DNA of 64,000 nucleotides from an uncultured Oscillospiraceae bacterium (GCA_900542575.1 UQOE01000008.1:1-64000); one strand, 5' to 3'; positions 44,195-53,518 are shown, numbered from the stretch's first letter. Translations and numbers: made by a program. The notes: generated by a model from the letters alone, not told the origin.

Positions 44195-45499
44195 TTATTT
44201 TTCGCACTTCCAATAGTATACGCAGTACGGCTCCAGGTCAGAGCCGGCGCCGAAATCGTGCGGGGTGCCGTCTGTAAGATCTATGGCGCAGCCGCATTCC
44301 GCGTTAAAATCCGCGTGGAAGGTCTCATCGGCGGCATTGACCGCCACCAGGACCCGTTCGTGCTCCGATTTTCGCTCGAAGATGAGCTGTTTGTTTGTCT
44401 GCAGTACCTGTCGGTATTCGCCGTAGCAGAGCGCCTCACTGTTATGGTGTGCGGCAGCAAACGCTGCAATGGAGGAGGTCAGATCGTTCCACTCCGGTGA
44501 ATCGAACGAGGGGCGCAGGTCCAGGTCGGATCCGTCGTGCTTTGTACCCTCTGCACCCCATTCGCTGCCGTAGTAGAGGCAGGGGATGCCGGGCATGCCG
44601 AACATGAGCCCGTAGAGCGGGGTCAGCTGTCGCTTGTCGGTGAGCAGAGAGGCGGCCCGGTCCACATCGTGATTGTCGGCAAAGGTCAGGAGATGACGGC
44701 CGCGGTACAGGGTCCACGGGTCATTTCCGAACTGGCGGTTCAGGCTGTAGCCGATCTCAAACAGGTTCATGGACTGAAAGCTGGAATACAGGCCTTTTCG
44801 GCACTCATAGTTGGTACAGCTGGGCAGAATGTTCAGAAGGCGGTTATAGTCGCCGCCCAGAATTTCACCCACCAGGAAGAAGTCCGATTTCCGTGCCAGG
44901 CAGAAGTCCCGGAGCTCAGACAGAAAGAAGTCGGGCAGGAGGTAGGCGACATCCAGCCGAAGGCCGTCGATTCCGAAGCGATCCATCCATTTCCCCACAC
45001 AGGAGTACAGGTAATTCCGCACCTCGGGATTGTCCAAATTCAGTTTGACCAGTTCATAATGGCCTTCCCATGGTTCATACCAGAAGCCGTCGCCGTAGCC
45101 GGTGTTCCCGCCGAAATCAATGTGGAACCAGGATGCATAGCGGGACTGTTCCCGATGCTCTCTGACATCGCGAAACGGGGGAAAATTTCGCCCGACGTGG
45201 TTAAACACGCCGTCCAGGATGACCCGCATCCCGGCTTCGTGGAGTGCGCTGCAGACCGAGGCAAAATCGTCGTCGGTGCCGAGTCGCGAATCGAGGCGAA
45301 GAAGATCTTCCGTGTCATAGCCGTGGAAGTCGCTGGCAAAAACAGGGTTAAAGAGGACTGCCGTGACGCCAAGTTTCTGCAGATGGGGAATCCATTCCTT
45401 CACCTTGCCGATTCGGTTCTGCCCGTCCCGCGGGGCATCCAGTGCTCCGCAGAATCCCAGAGGATAGATCTGGTAGAATACCGCTTCGTCATACCACAT
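44195..45499 (-). CDS. Alpha-amylase family (GH13) glycosidase
   Basis: A 434-residue intracellular GH13 enzyme without a signal peptide. The conserved regions are DGVFNHVG (I), GLRLDVAY with nucleophile Asp183 (II), LVGEILGGDY with acid/base Glu212 (III) and FADNHDVDR with Asp278 (IV). GWYDEAVFYQIYPLG-type N-terminus and the compact size fit maltodextrin-acting members such as cyclomaltodextrinase or oligo-alpha-glucosidase, but the exact bond cannot be read from sequence. It starts behind GGAGGAAT and is followed by two FAD genes upstream in the same direction. Confidence 0.88.
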   Translation of the reverse strand: MWYDEAVFYQIYPLGFCGALDAPRDGQNRIGKVKEWIPHLQKLGVTAVLFNPVFASDFHGYDTEDLLRLDSRLGTDDDFASVCSALHEAGMRVILDGVFNHVGRNFPPFRDVREHREQSRYASWFHIDFGGNTGYGDGFWYEPWEGHYELVKLNLDNPEVRNYLYSCVGKWMDRFGIDGLRLDVAYLLPDFFLSELRDFCLARKSDFFLVGEILGGDYNRLLNILPSCTNYECRKGLYSSFQSMNLFEIGYSLNRQFGNDPWTLYRGRHLLTFADNHDVDRAASLLTDKRQLTPLYGLMFGMPGIPCLYYGSEWGAEGTKHDGSDLDLRPSFDSPEWNDLTSSIAAFAAAHHNSEALCYGEYRQVLQTNKQLIFERKSEHERVLVAVNAADETFHADFNAECGCAIDLTDGTPHDFGAGSDLEPYCVYYWKCEK

Positions 45500-45521
45500 A
45501 AAGATTCCTCCCTTTCTCGAT

Positions 45522-47141
45522 TCAATAGTCGTGTTCGTCGGTCAGGATGGCCTCTGCCACCCGGATGCCGTCGACCCCGGCGGACACGATTCCGCCGGCA
45601 TAGCCGGCCCCTTCTCCGCAGGGGTAGCAGCCGCCCAGGACATCTTCACCGAGATAGCACTCATAAAAATCGCCGCGTACGATGCGGACCGGCGAGGAAC
45701 TGCGTGCTTCCGGGGCAGTCAGCACCGCTTCCGGCATGGCAAAGCCGTGCAGCTTGCCGTCCATCTGAACCAGCGCATCGGCCATGACATCGGTGACGTG
45801 CTGCGGCAGAACTTTGCGGATATCGGACGGTGTGACGCCGGTGGGACAGCTCGGGTGCACCGCTCCCATGTGCGTGGAGGGCGTGTCATTTAAGAAATCA
45901 CCTACCAGCTGGGCAGGGGCCGTGTAGTCGCCGCCGCCGGCCTCAAATGCGGCCCGCTCAATGCGGCGCTGCAGCTTCATGCCGGACAGCGGGTGCTCGT
46001 CCGGAAACTGCTCCGGATTGATGCCGACGAGAAGAGCGGAATTGGAGTTTTCTTTGTCACGGGCGAATTCCGACATGCCGTTGACACAGAGCATGCCTTC
46101 TTCGGAGGAGGCGTTGACCACTGTGCCGCCCGGGCACATGCAGAACGTATAGGCACCCCGGCTGTGCGGCGGGTGGCAGGCCATTTTATAATTGGCGGCG
46201 CCGAGGGCAGGATGGCCGGCAAATTTTCCGTACTGGGCCCGGTCAATCATCTCGCGGGGGTGCTCAATGCGGGCGCCGACGGAGAATGGCTTCTGGATCA
46301 TCCGAAGGCCGGACGCAAAGAGCCGCTCCACGGTGTCGCGGGCCGAGTGGCCGAGAGCCAGGACAACGGTGTCGGTTTCCAGATCGACCGATTCGCCGGA
46401 TTCCGTCCGATAGGTCAGACCGTGAATATAGTGGTTGGCCACGATGAGATCGGTCATGGTGCAGCCGAAGCGGACTTCGCCGCCCAGGCGGATGACCTCT
46501 TCGCGGATCTTTTTTACGATGCCCACCAGTCGGTCGGTGCCGATATGGGGATAGTTGGACCAGAGAATGGATTCCGGTGCACCGAAGGAGACGAAATCCG
46601 TAAAGATTTTGCGGGTGCGCGGGTCCTTGATGCCAGTGGTCAGTTTCCCGTCCGAGAACGTGCCGGCGCCGCCTTCGCCGAACGGGATGTTCGACTGCGT
46701 GTTCAGGACCCGGCTGTCCCAGAAGTTATGGACATCTTTGGTCCGCGTCTCCACGTCGTGGCCGCGCTCCAGTACAATGGGCCGCAGCCCAGCGCGTGCC
46801 AGAGTCAGCGCACACCACATGCCGGCGGGACCGAACCCCACGATGACCGGACGGAACTCCGATTTTCTTCTGCATTCGACCGGCTGATAGTGATAAAATT
46901 CGGACTTCCTGACGCGGCGTTTGTCGCAGCGCTTCAGAATCTTCTGTTCATTCGTCTGGACGTCGCAGTCCACCGTCAGGACAAAGTGGACGTTATCCTT
47001 GCGGCGCGAGTCGATGGAGCGCCGAAACAGGGAGACGGATCGGATGTCGGCCGGGCGGATCTTCATAAATTTTGCCGCCGCGGTCTTAACATCGCCTTCG
47101 GTATAATCAAGCGGAAGTTTTAATTCGCTGACACGTATCAC
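45522..47141 (-). CDS. FAD-dependent dehydrogenase of the COG2509 type
   Basis: A 539-residue flavoprotein. Residues 1-95 are a small alpha/beta domain (ADIRSVSLFRRSIDSRRKDNVHFVLTVD) characteristic of this family; the FAD motif VIVGFGPAGMWCALTLARAG is near residue 98, GEGGAGTFSDGKLTT near 155 and GEGAGYAGGIVSAGVDG near the end. Such proteins are universal in Clostridia; function is not firmly known. It uses GTG at 47141, one base after the stop of the upstream FAD gene. Confidence 0.88.
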   Translation of the reverse strand: MIRVSELKLPLDYTEGDVKTAAAKFMKIRPADIRSVSLFRRSIDSRRKDNVHFVLTVDCDVQTNEQKILKRCDKRRVRKSEFYHYQPVECRRKSEFRPVIVGFGPAGMWCALTLARAGLRPIVLERGHDVETRTKDVHNFWDSRVLNTQSNIPFGEGGAGTFSDGKLTTGIKDPRTRKIFTDFVSFGAPESILWSNYPHIGTDRLVGIVKKIREEVIRLGGEVRFGCTMTDLIVANHYIHGLTYRTESGESVDLETDTVVLALGHSARDTVERLFASGLRMIQKPFSVGARIEHPREMIDRAQYGKFAGHPALGAANYKMACHPPHSRGAYTFCMCPGGTVVNASSEEGMLCVNGMSEFARDKENSNSALLVGINPEQFPDEHPLSGMKLQRRIERAAFEAGGGDYTAPAQLVGDFLNDTPSTHMGAVHPSCPTGVTPSDIRKVLPQHVTDVMADALVQMDGKLHGFAMPEAVLTAPEARSSSPVRIVRGDFYECYLGEDVLGGCYPCGEGAGYAGGIVSAGVDGIRVAEAILTDEHDY

Positions 47142-47142
47142 G

Positions 47143-48378
47143 TTATGCGTTCTCCTTTCCAGTCATCTGTCTGCCGGCGAGCAGGCCGCTTCCCCAGGCA
47201 AAATGCAGGTTGAAGCCGCCGCACATGCCGTCGACATCCAGAATTTCGCCGGCAAAGTAGAGGCCGGGGACTTTCCGGCTCTCGAGTGTTCCCTCTTTCA
47301 GCTCCTCAGCCGGGACTCCGCCGCGCGTGACCTGCGCATCTTTGAAGCCCCGTCCGCCGGTCACCGACAGGCGGAACTGTTTTGTGCGCTCTGCGATGAC
47401 CGCCAGCTGATCGAGCGAGAGCTCCGAGGAGCGGAGTTCTGCAGAGACCCCGGCGCGGCGAAGGATTTCCCGTGCAATTCTTCGGCTGACGATGCCGATC
47501 AGAAGTTCCGTCGCCGGCAGGTCGGGCCGCTGGAAGGAGCCGTCCCGCAGATAGTCCAACAGGGCGGTGTCCGGGAGATCTGGGCAGAAGTCGATGGAGA
47601 CAAATGGCGTTTCTTTTTTGCAGAGCTGAATGGCATCGCCGGACATCTGCATTACCGCAATGCCGGAGATTCCATAGTCGGTAAACTGAATTTCGCCGTC
47701 CTCCCGGTCCACGAGCTTTCCGTCCTCCCGGTGCAGGGAGAAACGCCCGCGGGCCCGAATGCCCTTCAGATGCTTTACGGTCCGCAGGTCCTGCTTCCCG
47801 CCGGTTTTCAGCTGCACGAGAGCGGGAGAGATGGAACGGTACCGGATACCGAGGGACTTCAGAATGCGGTACCCGTCCCCGTCGGTCCCGAGGGGCGCCG
47901 CAGCTTTTCCGCCCAGCGCGAACAGCACCTTGTCGGCAAAATAGAGCTCGTTGATGAGGAACCCCTTCTCGGTGCGCTCCAGCGAAACCACCTGCGTATC
48001 CGTCTTGATTCGTACCCCAAGCCGTTCGCACTCGTGCAGAAGCACATCCCGTACCGTAGATGCGGAGAGGGTATAGGGGTAGAGTCGTCCTTCTTCTTCC
48101 CGGACCAGAAGTCCGAGGGAGTGGAAAAACTGGACGCACTGGTCGGCATCAAACTGGCGGAGTACCTGACTCAGCACCTGCTCGTCGCCGTGATAACTGC
48201 TGATGTCAGCATTGCGGTTCGACAGATTGCAGCGGCCATTGCCCGTCGCCAGAATTTTCCTCGCCGGTTCGTCCATTTTTTCGAAAACGACGATGGCGGC
48301 CTTCGGACAGTTCCGTGCCGCCGAGATGGCTCCGGCTAGGCCGGCCGCACCGCCGCCCAGAACAGCAATTTTTGGCAT
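47143..48378 (-). CDS. HI0933/YhiN family FAD-binding protein
   Basis: A 411-residue flavoprotein (aminoacetone oxidase-like family name, activity unproven): KIAVLGGGAAGLAGAISAAR at the start, KILATGNGRCNLSN near residue 50, GGVPAEELKEGTLESRKVPGLYFAGEILDVDG near the end. The ATG at 48378 follows GGAGGG. With the COG2509 protein immediately downstream it forms a two-gene unit that is common in Clostridia, and the two may act on a shared substrate. Confidence 0.9.
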   Translation of the reverse strand: MPKIAVLGGGAAGLAGAISAARNCPKAAIVVFEKMDEPARKILATGNGRCNLSNRNADISSYHGDEQVLSQVLRQFDADQCVQFFHSLGLLVREEEGRLYPYTLSASTVRDVLLHECERLGVRIKTDTQVVSLERTEKGFLINELYFADKVLFALGGKAAAPLGTDGDGYRILKSLGIRYRSISPALVQLKTGGKQDLRTVKHLKGIRARGRFSLHREDGKLVDREDGEIQFTDYGISGIAVMQMSGDAIQLCKKETPFVSIDFCPDLPDTALLDYLRDGSFQRPDLPATELLIGIVSRRIAREILRRAGVSAELRSSELSLDQLAVIAERTKQFRLSVTGGRGFKDAQVTRGGVPAEELKEGTLESRKVPGLYFAGEILDVDGMCGGFNLHFAWGSGLLAGRQMTGKENA

Positions 48379-48417
48379 TTGGTTTCCCTCCTTCTCCGAA
48401 AAGCTGAGATTGGGAAA

Positions 48418-48446
48418 AGTATAGTACATTTGGCGGAAGTTGACAA
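48418..48446 (-). promoter_or_regulatory. Promoter of the HI0933-like/COG2509 unit
   Basis: On the minus strand TTGTCA (complement of 48441-48446), 17-base spacer, TATACT (complement of 48418-48423), 40 bases upstream of the start. Confidence 0.75.
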
Positions 48447-49040
48447 CGGAGAGCAGGCGGGGAGAGGCCGATCCTTTCGTACCGCCAGCTCCAGCTTGAA
48501 GGTGCCGTTTTCCCGGCCTTGTGGCAATAAAACACCTTGCTCAAAGGCTGGCCGATATCCAGTGCATAGGAAGTTCCGCCCATTTTTTAACAGCAATTCG
48601 GAAGTGTTATTTCAAATTTAAAATGTGTGATTTGGCATAATTTTCAGAAATTCTGGAATAACAAATTGCCGGGAATGATAAAAACCGTCCGCTGTGGAGG
48701 CAGGGTCTGCCAGGTTTTCCGGCAGCTTTGGACGGAATTTACTCCTGGAAACTTTCCGTCCACCAGAGGCTTGATTCTTGGACCATACTTCCGCAGCAGC
48801 AGGTTCCGTCCAAGAATTTGATATCAATCATTTCCGGTCCCGGGAAAATGGTACCGAAGCAGCTATAGGAAGGGAACCAGTACCGCCATTTTTAACCAAT
48901 ATTTGATATATGATAAAAATTTTGGTACCAATTTTCCAAATAGAGCGGTTCTGTACCAGAAAATTCCTCGAAAACTGGGCCTAAATTGCCGGAGAACAAA
49001 GTCAGGTACCAATGCTGCGAGAGTGCAGAGGACCAGGAAT
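48447..49040. other. Gene-poor 600-bp region with nested inverted repeats
   Basis: No credible gene is seen. The stretch holds a perfect 9-bp inverted repeat TGGACGGAA/TTCCGTCCA (48729-48737 and 48754-48762), a perfect 10-bp one ATTCTTGGAC/GTCCAAGAAT (48774-48783 and 48808-48817), a direct repeat of TTCCGTCCA (48754 and 48805), and several GGTACC-centred words (48850, 48933, 49005). Short open frames on both strands lack ribosome binding sites. It may be a decayed gene, or encode a structured RNA. Confidence 0.5.
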
Positions 49041-49042
49041 AC

Positions 49043-49076
49043 AAAAAATGCCGCAGGATTCAAAACCCTGCAGCAT
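49043..49076 (-). terminator. Intrinsic terminator of the SH3 gene
   Basis: On the minus strand a 10-bp stem with one mismatch (complement of 49067-49076 with 49048-49057) is followed by six T residues (complement of 49043-49048). Confidence 0.82.
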
Positions 49077-49084
49077 AACTTGAT

Positions 49085-49528
49085 TTATCTGTGAAGAAAT
49101 TCTGCTTTGGCCCAGCCTTCGGTTCCGTAATAATTTACGAATACCCAGCCGTTAACCTCGCTGCTTTCTACGGTTACCTGGTCCCCATTGTTAATGGTTG
49201 TAATGATACCATACTTCGTTTTATCCGGTCCATAACGCAGATTGATGTAACTGCGGTCACTTCGTGATGCTACAGCAGGATATTCATTTACGTATGAACT
49301 CGGTCGGACCAGATCGTCGGAATCGGTCTCATCGTGATGCTCTTCGTCCTTTACCGTTACTGCAGCTTGGGAACTTTGGACTGCAGTACTGGCTGTCTGC
49401 ACTGTTGATTTCTGCCGGTTATTCATTATAAGAACGGTGGCCAGAACGGCAACTGCAACAATCAGAACGACGATAAGGATGACGGCCCAGACGGGCAGGC
49501 GTTTTTTCTCGGTTGTGGATTCACTCAT
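49085..49528 (-). CDS. Membrane-anchored SH3 domain protein
   Basis: A 147-residue protein: a short cytoplasmic start, one transmembrane helix (VWAVILIVVLIVAVAVLATVL, residues 13-33), a Ser/Thr/Ala and acidic linker with a His/Asp-rich patch, and a C-terminal bacterial SH3 domain (about 82-146; SYINLRYGPDKTKYGII, GWVFVNYYGTEGWAKAEFL). It is likely anchored with the SH3 domain outside, binding peptidoglycan or wall peptides. It has a GGAGGT site and lies downstream of the frameshifted secreted gene in the same direction. Confidence 0.8.
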   Translation of the reverse strand: MSESTTEKKRLPVWAVILIVVLIVAVAVLATVLIMNNRQKSTVQTASTAVQSSQAAVTVKDEEHHDETDSDDLVRPSSYVNEYPAVASRSDRSYINLRYGPDKTKYGIITTINNGDQVTVESSEVNGWVFVNYYGTEGWAKAEFLHR

Positions 49529-49604
49529 GGTATTACCTCCTTTTTCTCAATTATAACAGAAAAAGAGGGATCCTATGTTTCCCAATCTTATGAGTGGAAT
49601 CGAA

Positions 49605-50203
49605 TTACCTCCAATACGAATATGTATAATCCTGTGATTCCCTATAGGTTAAATATTGAATCTCATTCAGATTGACTTTGTAGTTCTCGTCGGGTGAAAA
49701 AGATATTTTATATTCTTCGCTTTTATGCGGCGCAATCGTATAGAACGCTTGTTGATCTGCTATCCCATTTGTGAGCACTGCTTCCTCACCGTTGCTTCGC
49801 ACTCCAATTATCTTATGGAAGAAATATTTACCTTGATCTCCGATTTACCTGGATTCTCAATAATTCCATATGCAACCAAGGTACCATCTTCTTTATAAAA
49901 CATCTCTGTAATGTAAAAATAAAAAATGACTCGTTGCTTTGGATCATTGGAGTTGGAGGAAATATCGTAATAGTAATATTTGCTGCTGCTGTCATTTCTT
50001 GCATCAGGACTTGCATAATAATGGGAATCCAAATATCTTCCTTCCTGTGTCATTTTCGGCTGAACTTTCATCTCCGGTTCTAAGGATTTTATGTCTATGC
50101 AAGAGGCAAAAACGGGAATATCGGTTGACAATAACAGGTAAACCGCCACAACCAGTGCTGCGATACGCTGAACGATTGGATTTTTTTCACAATTGTTTTC
50201 CAC
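49605..50203 (-). pseudogene. Frameshifted secreted protein
   Basis: Two minus-strand frames read as one protein when joined: the first carries a signal peptide (IAALVVAVYLLLSTDIPVFA) and reads to ENPGKSEIKVNISSIR then stop at 49808; the second reads KIIGVRSNGEEAVLTNGIADQQAFYTIAPHKSE and ends YSYWR at 49605. Restoring one base near 49808 gives a continuous product of about 200 residues. The N-terminal start is best placed at the GTG at 50203, with only a weak site. I do not recognise the family. A sequencing error is as likely as true decay. Confidence 0.6.
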
Positions 50204-50265
50204 TTTCGCCGGATAGATGCACCCAACCGGCAAAATGGTTTTCTCCCGTGTTAATTTTCCCGCTC

Positions 50266-50294
50266 TTGCAATTCCCACTGGTAACAAGTAAAAT
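50266..50294 (+). promoter_or_regulatory. Promoter of alaS
   Basis: TTGCAA (50266-50271), 17-base spacer, TAAAAT (50289-50294), giving a leader of about 110 bases before alaS. No T-box elements were found. Confidence 0.6.
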
Positions 50295-50312
50295 ATTCTA
50301 TGTTTATCTAAA

Positions 50313-50371
50313 GGGTGAATTCTGCCCTCCCGGGCGCCCAACGGGTGGATGCGGCCGAGCGGCCGACTGGC
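50313..50371 (+). repeat. Two tandem GC-rich hairpin units in the alaS leader
   Basis: Two imperfect direct copies of about 30 bases, each starting GGGTGxAT and containing its own hairpin: GCCC-TCCC-GGGC in the first (50313-50342) and GGCC-GAGC-GGCC in the second (50343-50371). A degenerate third copy starting GGGTGCAT lies on the opposite strand near 50209-50226. This resembles a small dispersed repeat family, but the number of copies in the genome cannot be seen here. Confidence 0.5.
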
Positions 50372-50407
50372 GCTTATCCATATTGAAAGTAAGGAGATCA
50401 ACCGTTT

Positions 50408-53038
50408 ATGGAATGGACTGGACTCAATGAGCTCAGAGAGATGTATCTGAGTTTCTTCGAAAGCAAAGGCCATCTGCGCCTTCCGAGCTATTCGCTTGTT
50501 CCGCAGGGCGACAAGAGCCTTCTGCTCATCAACTCCGGCATGGCGCCGATGAAAAAATTTTTTACCGGGGAGGTCGAGCCGCCGCGCCACCGCGTCACCA
50601 CCTGCCAGAAGTGCATCCGTACGCCTGACATCGACGAGGTCGGCCACACCGACCGTCACGGCACCTATTTTGAAATGCTCGGCAACTTCTCGTTCGGCGA
50701 CTATTTTAAACACGAGGCCATTCCGTGGGCCTGGGAGTTTCTGACCGAGGTCCTGAAAATTCCGAAGGAGAAGCTTTACTGCTCCGTCTATCTCGACGAC
50801 GATGAGGCCTATGACATCTGGACCAAAGAGATCGGCGTCCCGGAGGACCACATGGTCCGCCTCGGCAAGGAGGACAACTTCTGGGAGCACGGCGAAGGTC
50901 CCTGCGGCCCCTGCTCTGAGATCTACTATGACCGCGGCGAAGAGTACGGCTGTGGCAAACCCACCTGCGGCGTCGGCTGTGAGTGCGACCGCTACATGGA
51001 AATCTGGAACATCGTCTTCTCCCAGTTCGTCAACGACGGCAACGGCAACTATACGCCCATGGCGCACCCGAATATTGATACCGGCATGGGCCTGGAGCGC
51101 CTTGCCTGTGTCATGCAGAACGTCGGCAACCTTTTTGAGGTCGATACCGTCCAGAACATTATGAAAAAGGTCTGCGACATTGCAGGCGTCAAATATCACA
51201 TCGACGAGAAGACTGACATTTCGCTCCGTGTTGTCACGGACCATGTCCGTTCCGTCACGTTTATGATCGGCGACGGCATCCTGCCGTCCAACTCCGGGCG
51301 CGGCTATGTCCTGCGCCGTCTGCTCCGCCGTGCTGCCCGTCACGGCCGCATTCTCGGCATCGACCGCCCGTTCCTCACGGAAGTCGCAGAGGTCGTAATT
51401 CAGGAGAACGCCGGTCACTATGACAATCTGGTCGACAAGCACGACTTCATCATGAATGTCATCCGCTCCGAGGAAGAGAGCTTCAATAAGACCATCGACA
51501 CCGGCTCCGAAGTGCTGGAAGATATGATTGCCGGCGCCAAATCCACCGTACTCTCCGGGGAGGATGCCTTTAAGCTGGCCGATACATTTGGCTTCCCTAT
51601 TGAGCTCACCGAGGAAATTCTCGCCGAGCGCGGCATGACGGTCGACAAGGAAAAGTTCCGGAAACTGACCGAAGAGGCCCGCGCCCGCGCCAAGGCCGAT
51701 GCCGCCCAGAAGGACGTAGCAGAGGCCTGGAAGGGAAAGGGAGACGTCACGAAGGACTTCCCGAAGACCGACTTCATCGGCTACACCGAGACCGAGGGCA
51801 CTGCCAAAATTCTCGGCATCGTCAAGGACGGTGAGCTGGTTGATTCCGCCGATATCGACGAAGAGGTTCTTCTGATTCTCGACCGCACTCCGTTCTATGC
51901 AGAGAGCGGCGGACAGGTCGGTGACACCGGCGTCATTGAGAACGGCGCGTTCTCCTTCGACGTCCAGGACACCGTCAAGAGCCCGTCCGGCGTCTGGATC
52001 CACGTCGGCTCTGCTTCGGCCGGCATGGTCAAAGTCGGCGAAGAGGTCAGCGCCAAAATTGACGTGGATCGCCGCCATGATATCATGCGCAACCATACGG
52101 CTGCCCATCTGCTGCAGGCAGCGCTCCGTGAGGTGCTCGGCACCCATGTTGAGCAGGCCGGCCAGCTGGTAGACCAGAACTATGTCCGTTTCGACTTTAC
52201 CCATTTCTCCGCCATGACGGACGAGGAGCTCCGCAAAGTCGAGAACCGCGTCAACGAGGTCATTCTCGAGAATATCCCGGTCGTCACCCGCGAAATGAAG
52301 AAAGAGGATGCCCAGAAGCTCGGCGCCATGATGCTGTTCGGTGAAAAATACGGCGACATTGTCCGCGTCGTCAGCGCAGGAGACTTTTCCGTTGAGTTCT
52401 GCGGCGGTACGCATGCAGATGCCACCGGCAAGCTCGGCCTGTTCAAAATTGTATCGGAAAACTCGGTCGCAGCCGGCGTGCGCCGCATTGAGGCCGTCAC
52501 CGGGCGCAATGTTCTGAAATATATCGACGGAAAGAACGCCGTCATCGCCAATACGGCTGCCGCTCTCAAAGTCAGCAACGAAAATGAGCTCGCCGCCAAG
52601 GCGCAGCAGACTTATAACGAGCTGAAAGAAGCCGAAAAGACCATTCGGAAAATGAATGAGGAACGCGCCGCAATGGAGGCCAAAGAGATGCTCTCCGCCG
52701 GTGCCGAGATCGACGGCCTGAAGCTCGTCGTCTCCAAAGTCGATGCCGAGGGCAAAGCCGTCCGCGATCTGGCGGATAAAGCCAAAGAACAGGGCGACGA
52801 TGTCATCGCGGTTCTCGCAGCGGTCAACGGCGGCAAAGCCACCTTCGCCTGTGCCTGCGGCAAGGACGCCATCGCCAAAGGCGCAAATGCCGGCAAAATT
52901 GTACGTGCGGTTGCCCAGATTGCCGGCGGCAACGGCGGCGGACGTCCGGACAGCGCTATGGCCGGCGGCAAGGATGTCTCCAAAGTTCCGGAGGCCCTGG
53001 AAGCCGTCGAGGGCATCGTCCGCGGAATGCTGAAATAA
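50408..53038 (+). CDS. alaS: Alanyl-tRNA synthetase
   Basis: An 876-residue class II synthetase. The aminoacylation domain has RELYLSFFESKGHLRLPS-type start, motif 1/2 residues FSFGDYFKHEAI and RVVTDHVRSVTFMIGDG, the editing domain has RNHTAAHLLQAALREVLG with the zinc ligands and FCGGTHADATG near 665, and the C-Ala domain ends with the Gly-rich AGGNGGGRPDSAMAGG. All parts are intact. Ribosome binding site AAGGAG is 11 bases upstream. Confidence 0.97.
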   Translation: MEWTGLNELREMYLSFFESKGHLRLPSYSLVPQGDKSLLLINSGMAPMKKFFTGEVEPPRHRVTTCQKCIRTPDIDEVGHTDRHGTYFEMLGNFSFGDYFKHEAIPWAWEFLTEVLKIPKEKLYCSVYLDDDEAYDIWTKEIGVPEDHMVRLGKEDNFWEHGEGPCGPCSEIYYDRGEEYGCGKPTCGVGCECDRYMEIWNIVFSQFVNDGNGNYTPMAHPNIDTGMGLERLACVMQNVGNLFEVDTVQNIMKKVCDIAGVKYHIDEKTDISLRVVTDHVRSVTFMIGDGILPSNSGRGYVLRRLLRRAARHGRILGIDRPFLTEVAEVVIQENAGHYDNLVDKHDFIMNVIRSEEESFNKTIDTGSEVLEDMIAGAKSTVLSGEDAFKLADTFGFPIELTEEILAERGMTVDKEKFRKLTEEARARAKADAAQKDVAEAWKGKGDVTKDFPKTDFIGYTETEGTAKILGIVKDGELVDSADIDEEVLLILDRTPFYAESGGQVGDTGVIENGAFSFDVQDTVKSPSGVWIHVGSASAGMVKVGEEVSAKIDVDRRHDIMRNHTAAHLLQAALREVLGTHVEQAGQLVDQNYVRFDFTHFSAMTDEELRKVENRVNEVILENIPVVTREMKKEDAQKLGAMMLFGEKYGDIVRVVSAGDFSVEFCGGTHADATGKLGLFKIVSENSVAAGVRRIEAVTGRNVLKYIDGKNAVIANTAAALKVSNENELAAKAQQTYNELKEAEKTIRKMNEERAAMEAKEMLSAGAEIDGLKLVVSKVDAEGKAVRDLADKAKEQGDDVIAVLAAVNGGKATFACACGKDAIAKGANAGKIVRAVAQIAGGNGGGRPDSAMAGGKDVSKVPEALEAVEGIVRGMLK

Positions 53039-53154
53039 CGAAAATCGTCTGCGGGGACAGTGAAAATGGGCCCGCCATTCCAGCCGTCCGCGGCGAATTT
53101 CAGACCTTTCGTTCCAAACGGAAGACATCCCACGGAAAAAGGAGGATAGTATCT

Positions 53155-53493
53155 ATGGACTGCCTTTTTTGTAAAATCGTTGCCGGGGAAGTTCCCAGCA
53201 ATAAGGTGTATGAGGACGATCTCTGCTATGCATTCCGGGACATCAATCCCCAGGCGCCGACCCATATTCTGGTCGTCCCGAAGGAGCATATCGCCTCCGT
53301 CGACGACATCGATGAGACCAACAGCTCCGTCGTCGCCCACATTTTTGAGGTCATCGCAAAACTTGCCAGAGAAGAGGGGCTCGACAAGGGCTACCGCGTC
53401 GTCTCCAACATCGGCGAACAGGGTCAGCAGAGCGTCAAACATCTGCACTTCCACATCATCGGCGGAAGAGACATGACCTGGCCTCCCGGCTAA
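53155..53493 (+). CDS. HIT family nucleotide hydrolase (HinT-like)
   Basis: A 112-residue histidine triad protein: CLFCKIVAGEVPSNKVYEDD at the start and the triad HLHFHIIGG near residue 98. HinT proteins cleave adenosine phosphoramidates, including lysyl-adenylate made by LysU-type synthetases, so proximity to alaS is plausible but common. It has AAAGGAGG six to eight bases upstream. Confidence 0.93.
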   Translation: MDCLFCKIVAGEVPSNKVYEDDLCYAFRDINPQAPTHILVVPKEHIASVDDIDETNSSVVAHIFEVIAKLAREEGLDKGYRVVSNIGEQGQQSVKHLHFHIIGGRDMTWPPG

Positions 53494-53518
53494 GCCGAAT
53501 CCAATCCGAATCTTTTTC

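Noticed and set aside
44151..44500. Continuation of the GH3 frame past the hairpin
   Set aside because: The sequence after 44150 is the terminator and the antisense of the GH13 gene; GH3 similarity ends near the KNICCMVLQT segment.
44537..45787. A 416-residue plus-strand open frame
   Set aside because: It is antisense to the GH13 gene, whose four catalytic regions are intact; low-complexity translation.
48627..49094. Short open frames (60-70 residues) in the gene-poor region
   Set aside because: No ribosome binding sites, no recognisable domain, and equivalent frames occur on both strands.
50295..50407. Possible T-box riboswitch upstream of alaS
   Set aside because: The AGGGTGAAT word resembles the start of a T-box sequence, but the conserved tGGNACCGCG part, specifier loop and terminator are absent.
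49808..53128. A 1106-residue open frame on the minus strand
   Set aside because: Most of it is the antisense of alaS, which has complete synthetase motifs; only its last ~130 residues (below 50203) look like a real secreted protein and are annotated separately.
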